Part shown: positions 1 to 8,658 of the stretch, one piece after another
Position numbering within the stretch: the stretch's first letter is position 1
Layout: the number at the start of each line of letters is the position of its first letter
Assembly (NCBI RefSeq): GCF_900108305.1
Contig: NZ_FNUX01000007.1
Span: 62,001 to 126,000 of the forward strand
Length of the DNA stretch: 64,000 nt
Source: Nitrosomonas ureae
GTDB lineage: Bacteria > Pseudomonadota > Gammaproteobacteria > Burkholderiales > Nitrosomonadaceae
Reading direction: 5' to 3'
The notes under the pieces: generated by a model
Database searches by the model: none
What the model saw: the letters and a program-made list of their open reading frames with translations, nothing else
Told to the model about the DNA's origin: nothing
Made by a program: the position numbers and the translations under genes

Positions 1-966
1 TGCTTCAACCAGTGCAACACTGCTCCAATCTTCATTTTCATTTATTGTAATCTGACGCGCATAGGGAAATACCGTAATATAATTAAAATCATTGGTTATT
101 GCATGCCGCCCATAAATTGCCCCTAGGGAAAATGTAATCGGTGCTTTAAGTTGTCCGGCTTGAGGATCAATCACAACGCCGGGTGTAAGCGTTAAACGCA
201 ATTTCTCCGTCAACGGCAGTAATCCACGCAGTGATTCCTGGTCAACCAACCATAACAAATTTCCACCTCGGTCAATGTAATTCAGGAGCTTATCGACCTC
301 TCCCGGCAGCAAGTCAGTCTGAGGTGAGGCAATCAGCAATAAGCTTGCATTCATGGGAATATCCTGCTCAATCGCAAGATTCGTTGCTTGACTACTAAAA
401 CCATTGGTACGAAGGTATCTGCCGAATTCACCTAAATCGTAATTAGCATCCCCTTCCAGCCGACGCTCTCCATGACCGCTCAATGTAACGACCAATTTAT
501 TTTCTGCTCGTGCCAGGCGCATCAAAGCATTGGAAAACGCCTGCTCATTGATAGTAGTAAGATGCTCAGTCCTTTGGTTATATTTGATTACCAATTCACC
601 ATTGACTTTCACATCAGCTTGTTGCGTCAGCACGGGTTGTTCGACTGGATCAATAAACGTTAAGGAAAGATCCGGCTTTATTCTCTGATAAAGCGCAACA
701 AAATCGGCAATAATTTTCCGAATATCACCTAACTGTGCATGCTGTTCAGTTGCATAAGCCGTAACTAGGATCGGAGCATGCAGTTTTTGTAGAATTTCAA
801 TGCTGGTTTCACTCAGACTATTACGTCCATTCTGACTGACATCCCATTGGAAACGATATTGCACTGCAATAAAACCAAGCATTATGATCAATAATAATAA
901 CAAAATAACAAATACGCCATTTTGTATCCGGTAATGCCGCCGTAATTTCTTATTCAGTATGATCAT
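1..966 (-). CDS. Gld-type ABC transporter auxiliary (GldG-like) protein, 3' end outside window
   Basis: The frame stays open from an ATG at 966 to the window edge (322 codons seen), so the C-terminus is missing. The protein starts with a short basic stretch and one strong membrane segment (about residues 16-34). A soluble domain follows, of the kind seen in GldG / ABC_transp_aux proteins: a QYRFQWDVS segment just after the helix and a later LVVTLSGHGERR segment typical of the family. Such proteins accompany an ABC-2 permease and an ATPase and probably sit in the inner membrane with the large domain in the periplasm. It lies 18 nt after the permease stop and is the last visible gene of a three-gene operon. 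The exported substrate cannot be deduced. Family confidence is good; the role is inferred from context. Confidence 0.8.
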   Translation of the reverse strand, partial: MIILNKKLRRHYRIQNGVFVILLLLLIIMLGFIAVQYRFQWDVSQNGRNSLSETSIEILQKLHAPILVTAYATEQHAQLGDIRKIIADFVALYQRIKPDLSLTFIDPVEQPVLTQQADVKVNGELVIKYNQRTEHLTTINEQAFSNALMRLARAENKLVVTLSGHGERRLEGDANYDLGEFGRYLRTNGFSSQATNLAIEQDIPMNASLLLIASPQTDLLPGEVDKLLNYIDRGGNLLWLVDQESLRGLLPLTEKLRLTLTPGVVIDPQAGQLKAPITFSLGAIYGRHAITNDFNYITVFPYARQITINENEDWSSVALVEA

Positions 967-984
967 GACGTATCGTCAAATTAC

Positions 985-1737
985 CTATCCATGTAAACGC
1001 TCTTCATCCAGGTGACGAATTGTCAACACCAAGAAGGTCACGATAAACAATATAAAATAGGCGATGCTTAAGGTATCAATCAAACCCTGATTAAAATATC
1101 TGAAATGCTTCAGTAAAGAAATATAATGCATCCAGCCATTTGTTTCATTTGCAACCAGATCAATCATCCACAATCCTAATAGCATCCCCAAAGAACCAAT
1201 AGCAGCAATCACCGGTTGTGCCGTTAGGCTTGAAATATAAAGACCCAGCGCTGAAAAGCACGCAGTCAGCAGAAATAATCCTATCGCATTACTGAATAAC
1301 AAACCGAAATCCAACATACCGCCTATCCGCAATGATATGGATAATGCGATTATCAGCATAATCACGAGCGCAAAAAAAATCATTATGCTGAGAAATTTAC
1401 CCAGTACGATATCGATGATAGAAACAGGCGCAGAAATAAGTAAGGTCAGGGTGTGGTTACGGCGTTCTTCAGCCAGTAAGCGCATCGATAGTATCGGTGT
1501 TATCATCAGCAAAACAATCGCTGCTGATGCAAAGCTGGGAGAAATAACAATCTCTGTAATTCCCGGGGAATTGATCACTTGCAGTAATTGTGATTGTATC
1601 TCAAGGAAAGCATCCAAGCGCATCAGAAAGAAACCTGCAAACATGAGCTGAATCAGTGCGAGCAATATCCATGCTAAAGGAGAAATAAACAGCATTCTTA
1701 ATTCCTTACGGATAATAGTTGCTAGCATGACAAACAT
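985..1737 (-). CDS. ABC-2 type transporter permease (GldF/NosY-like)
   Basis: A 250-residue membrane protein with about six hydrophobic segments, from about residue 15 (LAWILLALIQLMFAGFFLM) to the last helix near residue 225. The segment LSMRLLAEERRNHTLTLLISAPVS (about residues 83-106) is the characteristic amphipathic stretch of ABC-2 permeases of the GldF type. It is the second gene of the operon, 10 nt after the ATPase stop and 18 nt before the GldG-like start, so the three proteins very likely form one inner-membrane complex. An internal Met at residue 4 is an alternative start. In Bacteroidetes GldAFG is linked to gliding, but in proteobacteria this set is a generic exporter of unknown substrate. 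Confidence 0.88.
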   Translation of the reverse strand: MFVMLATIIRKELRMLFISPLAWILLALIQLMFAGFFLMRLDAFLEIQSQLLQVINSPGITEIVISPSFASAAIVLLMITPILSMRLLAEERRNHTLTLLISAPVSIIDIVLGKFLSIMIFFALVIMLIIALSISLRIGGMLDFGLLFSNAIGLFLLTACFSALGLYISSLTAQPVIAAIGSLGMLLGLWMIDLVANETNGWMHYISLLKHFRYFNQGLIDTLSIAYFILFIVTFLVLTIRHLDEERLHG

Positions 1738-1747
1738 TTCCGTTTAT

Positions 1748-2479
1748 TCATGATCGCGTAAGCTGCGCAAATATGTCTTCCAGACTCGCATCCTGTTGTC
1801 GCAATTCGATCATGGTTTGATCAAAAACTACCGCCCCTTTATGCATGATTTGCACTCTGTCACAGACATTCTCTACCTCAAGCAAAATATGCGTTGATAA
1901 AATAACACTGCTCGTTTTACCTAATTCTCTAATTAATAATCTTATTTCTTGTACTTGATTAGGATCAAGGCCAACCGTAGGTTCGTCCAATATAATCACA
2001 TCCGGGTTATGTATAATTGCTTGCGCAATACCAACCCGTTGCTGGAAGCCCTTGGATAACGTTCCGATCAAATACTTCCCCTTATCTCTTAAACCACAGC
2101 GTTGCTTTACATTTTTCAATACAATCTGCATAACTTGTTTATTAACGCGATGTAATCGAGCAGCCAGCAATAAGTATTCATTGACCGTCATGTCAAAATA
2201 AAGCGGTGGAATCTCAGGCAGATAACCTAAATGCGCCTTGGCTTCTAACGGCTTATCCAATAAGTCGATGCCACAGATTTCTATACTGCCACTGCTTGGC
2301 GCAAGATTTCCCGTCAACATGCGCATGGCAGTGCTTTTACCTGCACCATTAGGTCCGAGCAACCCCAATACTTCTCCTCGCCTTAATTGCAAGTTAACAT
2401 CACATACCGCAATATGATGTCCAAAATTACGATGCAGATTTTGCGTGGACAAAGTTACCAGCCCCGTCACATCGACCAT
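1748..2479 (-). CDS. ABC transporter ATP-binding protein (GldA-like)
   Basis: A 243-residue nucleotide-binding subunit with a complete set of motifs: Walker [10 protein letters not shown] (about residues 42-50), the signature LSKGFQQR (about 142-149), Walker B VIILDEPTVGLDP (about 161-173) and an H-loop STHIL (about 196-200). It is the first gene of the operon with the permease and GldG-like genes and would power that exporter on the cytoplasmic face. The start is an ATG with an extended N-terminus of about 10 residues before the conserved NLHRNFG segment, so translation may begin slightly downstream. The gene is divergent from the ompA-family gene across a 445-bp gap that should hold both promoters. 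Confidence 0.92.
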   Translation of the reverse strand: MVDVTGLVTLSTQNLHRNFGHHIAVCDVNLQLRRGEVLGLLGPNGAGKSTAMRMLTGNLAPSSGSIEICGIDLLDKPLEAKAHLGYLPEIPPLYFDMTVNEYLLLAARLHRVNKQVMQIVLKNVKQRCGLRDKGKYLIGTLSKGFQQRVGIAQAIIHNPDVIILDEPTVGLDPNQVQEIRLLIRELGKTSSVILSTHILLEVENVCDRVQIMHKGAVVFDQTMIELRQQDASLEDIFAQLTRS

Positions 2480-2924
2480 ACCAGTAAATTCCTATAATCG
2501 CCTAATAAATCACTTAACTGATGAATTAATTGCAAGATTGCGCAGTTCGAATTGCCTGACTGAATAGTATATTTCGAATAACTCTGGAATTGCTAGTTTT
2601 GGCTTAATTGCCACAATAACAAATGAAACAAAGAAATATTTCTCTTTTCACTGGAATGCTGATTCGATTGATTATTAATATGAAAACTATATAATTTCTA
2701 CTACTTAAGCATATTAATCCACTCATTTCACTTTAATGCACAGTACAGCTTTGTTGCAACTAAACAACATATCAATTTGCGATAATGTACAAACAAACTG
2801 ATAATAGAACACTAATTAGTTCGAAGTAGTAGAATAGCAAAGACTTTCAATTGTAATGGTAAAGCATTTATTTGCATTACCGATAGAATTCTCAGAAACA
2901 TAGTTTTCATTAAAGGACAACATC
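2480..2924. other. Divergent intergenic region, no gene
   Basis: This AT-rich 445-bp gap separates the minus-strand ABC operon from the plus-strand OmpA-family gene, so it should hold promoters for both. I see no convincing ORF, RNA or repeat. The OmpA-family start is preceded by AAAGGAC, a good ribosome-binding site about 8 nt before the ATG. Confidence 0.6.
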
Positions 2925-3593
2925 ATGAAAAAAATATCAGCCAAAAATACTCTTATTGGAATGGTTCTTATATCAGCAATGTTTTCTGGTGCTGTCTTAG
3001 CACAAGAAGCAAACGCTGATCAATCGGCAGACGCCGCAGCAGCTAAGCCGCAAGCTTACAGTATTGATGGCCGTGGTGAGGTTGCAAGAAACTCGACCGG
3101 ATTATGCTGGCGCACCAGCTATTGGACACCGGCGATGGCTATTCATGAATGTGATCCGGATTTGCTCAAGAAACCAGAAGTCGTAGCAGAGGCCCCTCCG
3201 CCTGTTATACTACCGCCTGAAAAAATCACATTTTCTGCCGATGCCTTATTTGATTTTGATAGCTCAAAATTAAAACCCAATGGCATCCAATCTCTTAATG
3301 AATTCGTTACGGGCATAGAGGGTGTAAAATATGATCTCATCATTGCTGTGGGTTATGCTGATCGCATTGGGTCGGATGCATACAACAAAGCACTCTCGCT
3401 ACGTCGCGCCGAATCGGTAAAATCGCATCTGGTATCAAGAGGCATAGATCCAAGCCTCATCTTTGTTGATGGTAAAGGCGAGGCCAATCCGGTAACAGGT
3501 AACAGTTGTGCCGGTGAAAGAAGATCCAAAGCGTTGATTGAGTGTTTAGCACCTGATCGCCGGGTTGAAATTGAAGTAGCAGGCACTCGATAA
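2925..3593 (+). CDS. OmpA-family outer membrane / peptidoglycan-associated protein
   Basis: A 222-residue protein with a clear signal peptide (MKKISAKN..., hydrophobic core, cleavage near VLA-QE at about residue 26). A short variable region with a conserved Cys-containing segment (TGLCWRTSYWTP...HECDP) follows, common in betaproteobacterial OmpA-like proteins. The C-terminal OmpA/MotB domain (about 100-220) contains LFDFDSSKLKPNG, then GYADRIGSDAYNKALSLRRAE, the typical peptidoglycan-binding pattern. It lacks the eight-stranded barrel of E. coli OmpA, so it is probably periplasmic and tethers the envelope through peptidoglycan. The two C-terminal Cys residues (NSCAG, IECLAP) may form a disulfide. 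It is monocistronic, followed by a strong terminator. Confidence 0.9.
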   Translation: MKKISAKNTLIGMVLISAMFSGAVLAQEANADQSADAAAAKPQAYSIDGRGEVARNSTGLCWRTSYWTPAMAIHECDPDLLKKPEVVAEAPPPVILPPEKITFSADALFDFDSSKLKPNGIQSLNEFVTGIEGVKYDLIIAVGYADRIGSDAYNKALSLRRAESVKSHLVSRGIDPSLIFVDGKGEANPVTGNSCAGERRSKALIECLAPDRRVEIEVAGTR

Positions 3594-3618
3594 GTCAGAT
3601 TAATTTATTATTTTTATT

Positions 3619-3651
3619 AAAAAAGCCCTGCACATTCCGCAGGGCTTTTTT
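3619..3651 (+). terminator. Rho-independent terminator after OmpA-family gene
   Basis: The stem AGCCCTGC / GCAGGGCT has a 7-nt loop, is preceded by an A run and is followed by a T run. It is symmetrical, so it could also act against transcription from the other strand. Confidence 0.93.
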
Positions 3652-3665
3652 CTTATTACCAGCCC

Positions 3666-5006
3666 ATGAGTAATCGGGAAGAAATTGATACACTAATTGA
3701 AGCGAAATGGATTATTCCTGTTGAGCCCGCTAAAATTGTATTAAATCAACATGCCATTGCAATTGATCACGGCATCATCAAAAATATCCTTCCGATTGCC
3801 GAAGCCAGTCAACGTTACAAGCCACAACAAACGTTCACTCTAAACGATCATGCTCTGATTCCGGGATTGGTCAATTTGCACACTCATGCAGCCATGACTC
3901 TCATGCGGGGGCTTGCTGATGATTTACCTCTAATGGAATGGCTCAATAAATATATCTGGCCAGCAGAAAATCAGCATGTCAACGCACAATTTGTACTGGA
4001 TGGCACCCAGCTTGCTTGTGCCGAGATGATCAAAGGAGGCATCACTTGCTTCAATGACATGTATTTTTTCCCTGAATCCTGCGCGCAAGCTACAATAAGC
4101 TCAGGAATGCGCGCTGCTATTGGTATGATTGTCATTGATTTCCCGACAACTTATGCCAGCGATGCGGATGATTATCTGGCCAAAGGATTGGAATTGCGCG
4201 ACCAGTATCAACATAATCCGCTGTTATCTTTCTGCTTTGCACCCCACGCGCCTTATACCGTCAGCGACAAAACCTTCAGCAGCATTCTGACTTATGCAGA
4301 ACAACTCAATGCCCCGATTCATATCCATTTACACGAAACCCAGGATGAAATTCGTATCAGCATGGAATCCAGTGGCGTAAGGCCCTTAGAACGCATGCAG
4401 CAATTAGGATTGCTCAGTCCCAATTTAATTGCCGTACATATGGTGCACCTGACCGACCACGAAATTAAATTGTTACATCAATATAATTGCAGCATTGCTC
4501 ACTGTCCTTCATCTAATATGAAATTGGCCAGCGGATTTGCGTCCATTCCATCATTAGTCAATCAAGGTATTAATGTCGGTCTAGGCACAGATGGTGCCGC
4601 CAGCAATAATCGTTTGGATATGTTTGAAGAAATGCGTTTCGCAGCATTGCTGGCTAAAGCAAACAGTGGTCGGGCTGATACCCTTCCCGCCCATCAAGTG
4701 CTGCGAATGGCCACTCTGAACGGCGCTAATGCTCTAGGATTAGGTGAATCAACTGGTTCATTAATCGTTGGCAAAGCAGCCGATATCACAGCCATTAATT
4801 TCTCTCATCTTAATCTTACTCCTTGCTATGATCCCGTTTCACATTTAGTCTATGCGGCTAGCCGCGAACACGTGAGCCATGTGTGGGTAAATGGTAGAAT
4901 GCTGCTTGAAGATAAAGAATTGAAGACGCTGAACCAAGCTGAACTGCACTATCGCGCAACCATGTGGCAAGAACGTATCGCAGCAACGTCAAAACAATTG
5001 CTTTAA
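3666..5006 (+). CDS. mtaD: 5-methylthioadenosine / S-adenosylhomocysteine deaminase (TRZ/ATZ amidohydrolase)
   Basis: A 446-residue amidohydrolase. The metal site is visible: [15 protein letters not shown] (about residues 67-81, HxH), [10 protein letters not shown] (about 219-228), VHMVHL (about 257-262) and [15 protein letters not shown] (about 304-318, metal-binding Asp). These match the MtaD / TRZ-ATZ family that deaminates methylthioadenosine or S-adenosylhomocysteine to the inosyl forms in the cytoplasm. The family also contains other aminohydrolases, so the exact substrate is inferred. It begins 15 nt past the preceding terminator without an obvious Shine-Dalgarno sequence and is followed after 10 nt by ubiG, a SAM-dependent methyltransferase. 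The pairing is meaningful because SAH is the product of UbiG and inhibits methyltransferases. Confidence 0.85.
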   Translation: MSNREEIDTLIEAKWIIPVEPAKIVLNQHAIAIDHGIIKNILPIAEASQRYKPQQTFTLNDHALIPGLVNLHTHAAMTLMRGLADDLPLMEWLNKYIWPAENQHVNAQFVLDGTQLACAEMIKGGITCFNDMYFFPESCAQATISSGMRAAIGMIVIDFPTTYASDADDYLAKGLELRDQYQHNPLLSFCFAPHAPYTVSDKTFSSILTYAEQLNAPIHIHLHETQDEIRISMESSGVRPLERMQQLGLLSPNLIAVHMVHLTDHEIKLLHQYNCSIAHCPSSNMKLASGFASIPSLVNQGINVGLGTDGAASNNRLDMFEEMRFAALLAKANSGRADTLPAHQVLRMATLNGANALGLGESTGSLIVGKAADITAINFSHLNLTPCYDPVSHLVYAASREHVSHVWVNGRMLLEDKELKTLNQAELHYRATMWQERIAATSKQLL

Positions 5007-5016
5007 AGGAACACGT

Positions 5017-5724
5017 ATGGAAAATGACGGTATCAATGCTGATCCGCTGGAACTTGAAAAATTCAGCCAACTCGCTCACCGCTGGTGGGATCCGCACAGT
5101 GAATTTAAACCCTTACATGAAATCAATCCATTACGCCTTAACTACATTAATGATCTGACAAATGGATTAATGGGAAAGACCATACTGGATGTCGGCTGTG
5201 GCGGTGGTATTCTATCCGAAGGCATGGCATCAATGGACGCACATGTCACCGGCATTGATCTCAGTGATAAAGCGCTCAAGGTTGCCAAGCTGCACCTGTT
5301 GGAAAGCGGCTATGACGTTGATTACCGCAAAATTACCGTAGAGTCGTTGGCGCAAGAAAAACCACAGCATTACGATATTGTCACTTGTATGGAAATGCTC
5401 GAGCATGTGCCCGATCCAATGAGCGTTATTCGCGCGTGCGCGCAATTAGCCAAACCAAATGGCTGGATATTTTTCTCAACCATCAATCGCAACCCGAAGT
5501 CCTACCTATTTGCAATTATTGGCGCGGAATATGTTTTAAATCTATTACCGCGCGGTACGCATGAGTATGCAAAATTCATCAAACCTTCCGAGCTTGCTCG
5601 CATGGCGCGTAATGCCAGCCTGATCGATGAAAAACTGATCGGCATGACGTACAACCCCTTCACTAAAATTTATGCACTGGAAGAGGATACCGATGTCAAC
5701 TACATCATGGCTTACCGCAACTAA
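5017..5724 (+). CDS. ubiG: Ubiquinone biosynthesis O-methyltransferase UbiG
   Basis: A 235-residue class I SAM methyltransferase that performs both O-methylations of ubiquinone synthesis. The N-terminal [19 protein letters not shown] segment (residues 14-32) is diagnostic of UbiG. It is followed by motif [16 protein letters not shown] (about 57-71), the acidic GIDLS loop (about 79-83) and the [11 protein letters not shown] segment (about 127-137). Length matches the E. coli protein. AAAGGA lies 7 nt upstream of the ATG. It forms a probable operon mtaD-ubiG-gph with short gaps of 10 and 29 nt. Confidence 0.95.
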   Translation: MENDGINADPLELEKFSQLAHRWWDPHSEFKPLHEINPLRLNYINDLTNGLMGKTILDVGCGGGILSEGMASMDAHVTGIDLSDKALKVAKLHLLESGYDVDYRKITVESLAQEKPQHYDIVTCMEMLEHVPDPMSVIRACAQLAKPNGWIFFSTINRNPKSYLFAIIGAEYVLNLLPRGTHEYAKFIKPSELARMARNASLIDEKLIGMTYNPFTKIYALEEDTDVNYIMAYRN

Positions 5725-5753
5725 CTTCCATCAATCTCAGCAAGCGTACTTTA

Positions 5754-6401
5754 ATGATTGAAGCTGTTCTCTTTGATTTTGATGGAACCTTAGCCGACAC
5801 CGCACCTGATCTTGGTCATGCCTTAAACCGACAGCGCACTGCACGAGGCCTCACTGAACTCCCCATTGAACAGATCCGTCCGTTGGCATCCGCTGGGTCG
5901 CGAGGATTGCTAGGACTCGGCTTTAATATCAAACCAGGTGATGAGGGCTATGAATTCATGCGCGATGAATTTCTGGATTTTTACACCCAGTGTCTGTGTC
6001 ACGACACTTGTTTGTTTCCGGGCGTAGAAGCGTTGTTGAATCAAATGAAAATGATGAATATACCATGGGGCATTGTCACCAACAAACCTGCCCGTTTTGC
6101 ACATCCACTCATCCAAACACTTGGGCTAGGACAGCGAGTTGCCTGTGTCATATGTGGCGACGAAACCGCTCATACCAAGCCACACCCTGCACCACTCCTG
6201 GCAGCCAGCAACAAAATGATCATCTCCCCTGCTCACTGCATTTATTTAGGAGACGACATTCGCGATGTTCAAGCCAGTCTGGCAGCCGGCATGCAATCCA
6301 TCGTTGCACGCTATGGCTATCTGGGCATTGATCAAGCCCCTGAAACCTGGGGTGCACATCACCTGATCGATCACCCCGAAGAATTGCTGGTTCATCTGTA
6401 A
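5754..6401 (+). CDS. gph: Phosphoglycolate phosphatase (HAD family)
   Basis: A 215-residue HAD-superfamily hydrolase. Motif I is DFDGTLADTAPDL (residues 8-20, nucleophile Asp8 and Asp10), motif II is VTNKPA (about 109-114), and motifs III and IV appear as KPHPAPL (about 142-148) and LGDDIRDVQAS (about 162-172). The order and length fit Gph, which removes 2-phosphoglycolate, a by-product of oxidative damage and of Rubisco oxygenase activity. The near family member MupP (N-acetylmuramic acid 6-phosphatase) looks very similar and cannot be excluded. It follows ubiG by 29 nt, as in many beta- and gammaproteobacteria, and precedes ssrA. Confidence 0.87.
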   Translation: MIEAVLFDFDGTLADTAPDLGHALNRQRTARGLTELPIEQIRPLASAGSRGLLGLGFNIKPGDEGYEFMRDEFLDFYTQCLCHDTCLFPGVEALLNQMKMMNIPWGIVTNKPARFAHPLIQTLGLGQRVACVICGDETAHTKPHPAPLLAASNKMIISPAHCIYLGDDIRDVQASLAAGMQSIVARYGYLGIDQAPETWGAHHLIDHPEELLVHL

Positions 6402-6491
6402 AGAAATACTTATTAATTCTGTTAGAATATCAACGCAGAACTTGAACTTTTAGATTTCATCACCATCCTAAGCACTACCAAAACGAATACC

Positions 6492-6852
6492 GGGGACGAT
6501 CTGGTTTCGACGTGGGTTGCAAAGCAGCGCAGGGCATACCGAGGATCAGATTACCTCGTAAATCCATCTGAAAACAATAGTCGCAAACGACGAAAACTAC
6601 GCTTTAGCCGCTTAATTCGGCTAGCCTCTGCACCGATGGGCCTCAACGCCGGGTCTGGCAACAGACAGCAGAGTTACTAACGAGGATCGCGTTTTATAGG
6701 GTTACTTTATAGAACGTTAAACGCAAGGTGACTCGCCTGTCATCAGCCTGCCGGTTGGCGGTTGCCAGGTCAAACTAAATAACATGGCTAAGTATGTAGA
6801 ACTGTCTGTAGAGGGCTTGCGGACGCGGGTTCGATTCCCGCCGTCTCCACCA
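6492..6852 (+). ncRNA. ssrA: tmRNA (transfer-messenger RNA)
   Basis: A complete 361-nt tmRNA. The 5' end GGGGACGATCTGGTTTCGACG is the family hallmark. The 3' end carries a T arm (GCGGGTTCGATTCCCGC), then CGTCTCC-A-CCA, which pairs with the 5' GGGGACG (one G-U pair). The tag reading frame is GCA at 6583 through GCT at 6612, stop TAA at 6613, giving ANDENYALAA. The RNA rescues stalled ribosomes and tags the aborted protein for ClpXP. The 3' end is the integration site of the element that follows. The chromosomal terminator that probably once closed this gene is now at 12805. Confidence 0.98.
6825..6844 (+). repeat. attL-like direct repeat in the ssrA T arm
   Basis: This 20-bp stretch (T arm and start of the 3' acceptor strand of ssrA) recurs exactly at 12749-12768. 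Location in the 3' end of a tmRNA gene, with an integrase gene between the copies, is the standard arrangement of tyrosine-recombinase att sites. The ssrA copy is intact through CCA. Confidence 0.9.
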
Positions 6853-6885
6853 ACTTCCGGTCTAACTCAGACCACCTTAGACCAA

Positions 6886-6913
6886 CTAAGACCCATAAAA
6901 AACAGGGTCTTAG
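6886..6913 (+). repeat. Perfect hairpin just downstream of ssrA
   Basis: CTAAGACCC and GGGTCTTAG form a 9-bp stem around a 10-nt A-rich loop, 34 nt past the tmRNA CCA. Several GACCA/GGTCT motifs surround it. There is no T run, so it is not a classic terminator. It may help end or process the tmRNA precursor, or be an integrase arm-site or excisionase region. Confidence 0.55.
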
Positions 6914-7090
6914 TACCGGTCTCACAAATACCCCATTAGGTCTCCAAAGGCCTCGGTTGTGGCACAAAAATGACACAAAATTGGCACAAGTTGTTTATGC
7001 CGATAATCACACCGCGCAGCCTATGGAACAGAAAATTGCCGTCGCATACGGCGCCATATTTTCAGCGAGCTTTCCCCGATTGCGGGAGAC

Positions 7091-8506
7091 TTGGCGGCTC
7101 ACTACATCAAAACGGCTGAACGTTCCAACTTTGGGCAAGCAAACCATGAACTGCAAGATATTTATAATCAGCTGCGCATTGAAGATTTAAATTTATGCGC
7201 TGATCATGAAGAATTGCTCAATGCCGCCCGGCGTTATGCAGAAAAATGTTATCTGGCACGCAACCGCGCAAAATCACCTTCTGATGCTTATCAAGCCTGT
7301 TTGCGCATAGTCGATCATTATCAAGTCAAGCGGCCATCCATTAAAGGCGATAATTTGGAACCGGCACTGATTCGCATGTGCTGTCATCACTGGTGGTTTC
7401 GCAGAATAAAAATATTACGACTACGCAAGATTGAAACCATAGCCAGAAATATTGAGTTGGTCAGCCGCTTGCGTGGCACGTATGCCAGCGACTTCATCAT
7501 TCATGCTAAACGCAAACAAAAGGAAAGAAATCGTCTGTATCTGGCCACGAATTTTGTAAGTAACCAGAACGGCGATATTTTTTCCCTGCAGACCCTAGCC
7601 GATCGTTCGGTATCCAATCCAGCCATTCGCCGTGCTGAATTGATGACCCGTATCAGAGGTTTTGAAATGGTGGCCGATCATCTGGGGCATGTGGGCGAAT
7701 TCTATACCGTGACCACCCCTTCGCGCATGCATGCGTGTCTGCATCATGGCGTAACCAATCCACGCTATGACGGCACCAGCGTTTTACAAGCGCACGAATA
7801 CCTCACCCATATTTGGTCACTGATCCGCGCTGAATTGCATCGTCAGGGTATTCAACCCTATGGCTTCCGCGTAGTCGAACCGCATCACGACGGCACCCCG
7901 CATTGGCATTTACTATTATTCATGCCGGAAAAACACCGCGAAGCCGTGAGAAAAGTCATGCTTCATTACGCCCTTCTCGATAATGGCAACGAACCAGGAG
8001 CGCAAGAACGCCGTTTCAAAGCGGAGTCGATTGATCCAGCGAAAGGCACGGCAGTGGGTTACATCGCCAAGTACGTTTCCAAAAACATAGACGGCTTTGC
8101 ACTCGATCAGGATTTGTATGGCAATGATGCTGCAAAAGCAGCCGAGCGTATTACCGCATGGGCCAATACATGGGGCATTCGCCAGTTTCAGCAAATCGGC
8201 GGCCCGAGCGTGACCGTATGGCGTCAATTGAGAAAACTCGACAAAGCCGACGATCCGGAACTCGAATCCATCCGTCAATCAGTAACTGCCAGCGATTGGG
8301 CAGCTTTCATGCTGGCGATGGGAAACCCTGAAACTGCGCATCGTTTCCATGCTATCAAACCATTCTACGATGAGAGCAAGCGATTAAATCCAATGAATGG
8401 CGAAGTATATTCCCCGGCAACCGGACATTATGGCGATTCTGCTCCATTGCGCGTATCCGGAATACTTTGGAAAGGATCGAGCTATAGCACACGCAAACAT
8501 GTTTAG
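7091..8506 (+). CDS. Phage P2 gpA-like replication endonuclease (HUH, two-tyrosine)
   Basis: A 471-residue protein of the phage replication gene A family. The HUH metal motif is H271-W-H273 in HHDGTPHWHLLLF. The catalytic helix is GYIAKYVSKNID with Tyr324 and Tyr328, matching the paired tyrosines, three residues apart, of rolling-circle initiators such as P2 gpA. It would nick the element's origin and start rolling-circle replication. It is much shorter than P2 gpA (about 760 residues) at the N-terminus. The listed start is a TTG at 7091. The frame is open upstream to 7007 without ATG or GTG, while a different frame has an ATG at 6997, so the true 5' end is unclear and may be frameshifted. 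It precedes the integrase gene. Confidence 0.82.
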   Translation: MAAHYIKTAERSNFGQANHELQDIYNQLRIEDLNLCADHEELLNAARRYAEKCYLARNRAKSPSDAYQACLRIVDHYQVKRPSIKGDNLEPALIRMCCHHWWFRRIKILRLRKIETIARNIELVSRLRGTYASDFIIHAKRKQKERNRLYLATNFVSNQNGDIFSLQTLADRSVSNPAIRRAELMTRIRGFEMVADHLGHVGEFYTVTTPSRMHACLHHGVTNPRYDGTSVLQAHEYLTHIWSLIRAELHRQGIQPYGFRVVEPHHDGTPHWHLLLFMPEKHREAVRKVMLHYALLDNGNEPGAQERRFKAESIDPAKGTAVGYIAKYVSKNIDGFALDQDLYGNDAAKAAERITAWANTWGIRQFQQIGGPSVTVWRQLRKLDKADDPELESIRQSVTASDWAAFMLAMGNPETAHRFHAIKPFYDESKRLNPMNGEVYSPATGHYGDSAPLRVSGILWKGSSYSTRKHV

Positions 8507-8532
8507 ATGCTTTTCAAAGTCGACAGCGAGGA

Positions 8533-8579
8533 CGTGACATTAAGGAGCGAGGCGCAAGCCGAGCGCACGCAATGTCACG
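8533..8579 (+). repeat. Inverted repeat between rep and int, possible origin
   Basis: CGTGACATT (8533-8541) is matched by AATGTCACG (8571-8579), a perfect 9-bp inverted repeat around a 29-nt GC-rich spacer. It lies in the 152-bp gap after the HUH initiator gene. HUH initiators recognise hairpins, so it could be a nick site, a rep terminator or an integrase accessory site. The function is inferred. Confidence 0.5.
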
Positions 8580-8658
8580 CCGGAGCTGTTTCTCTTGGAA
8601 TTCACTGGTTTAAATCTGCGAATGGCAGAATTTTCATAAGCATGAAGGCTGCAAATCT

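Noticed and set aside
6957-7190. 77-codon frame overlapping the Rep start
   Set aside because: It has no family likeness and overlaps the Rep frame; the alternative upstream frame at 6997 is more interesting.
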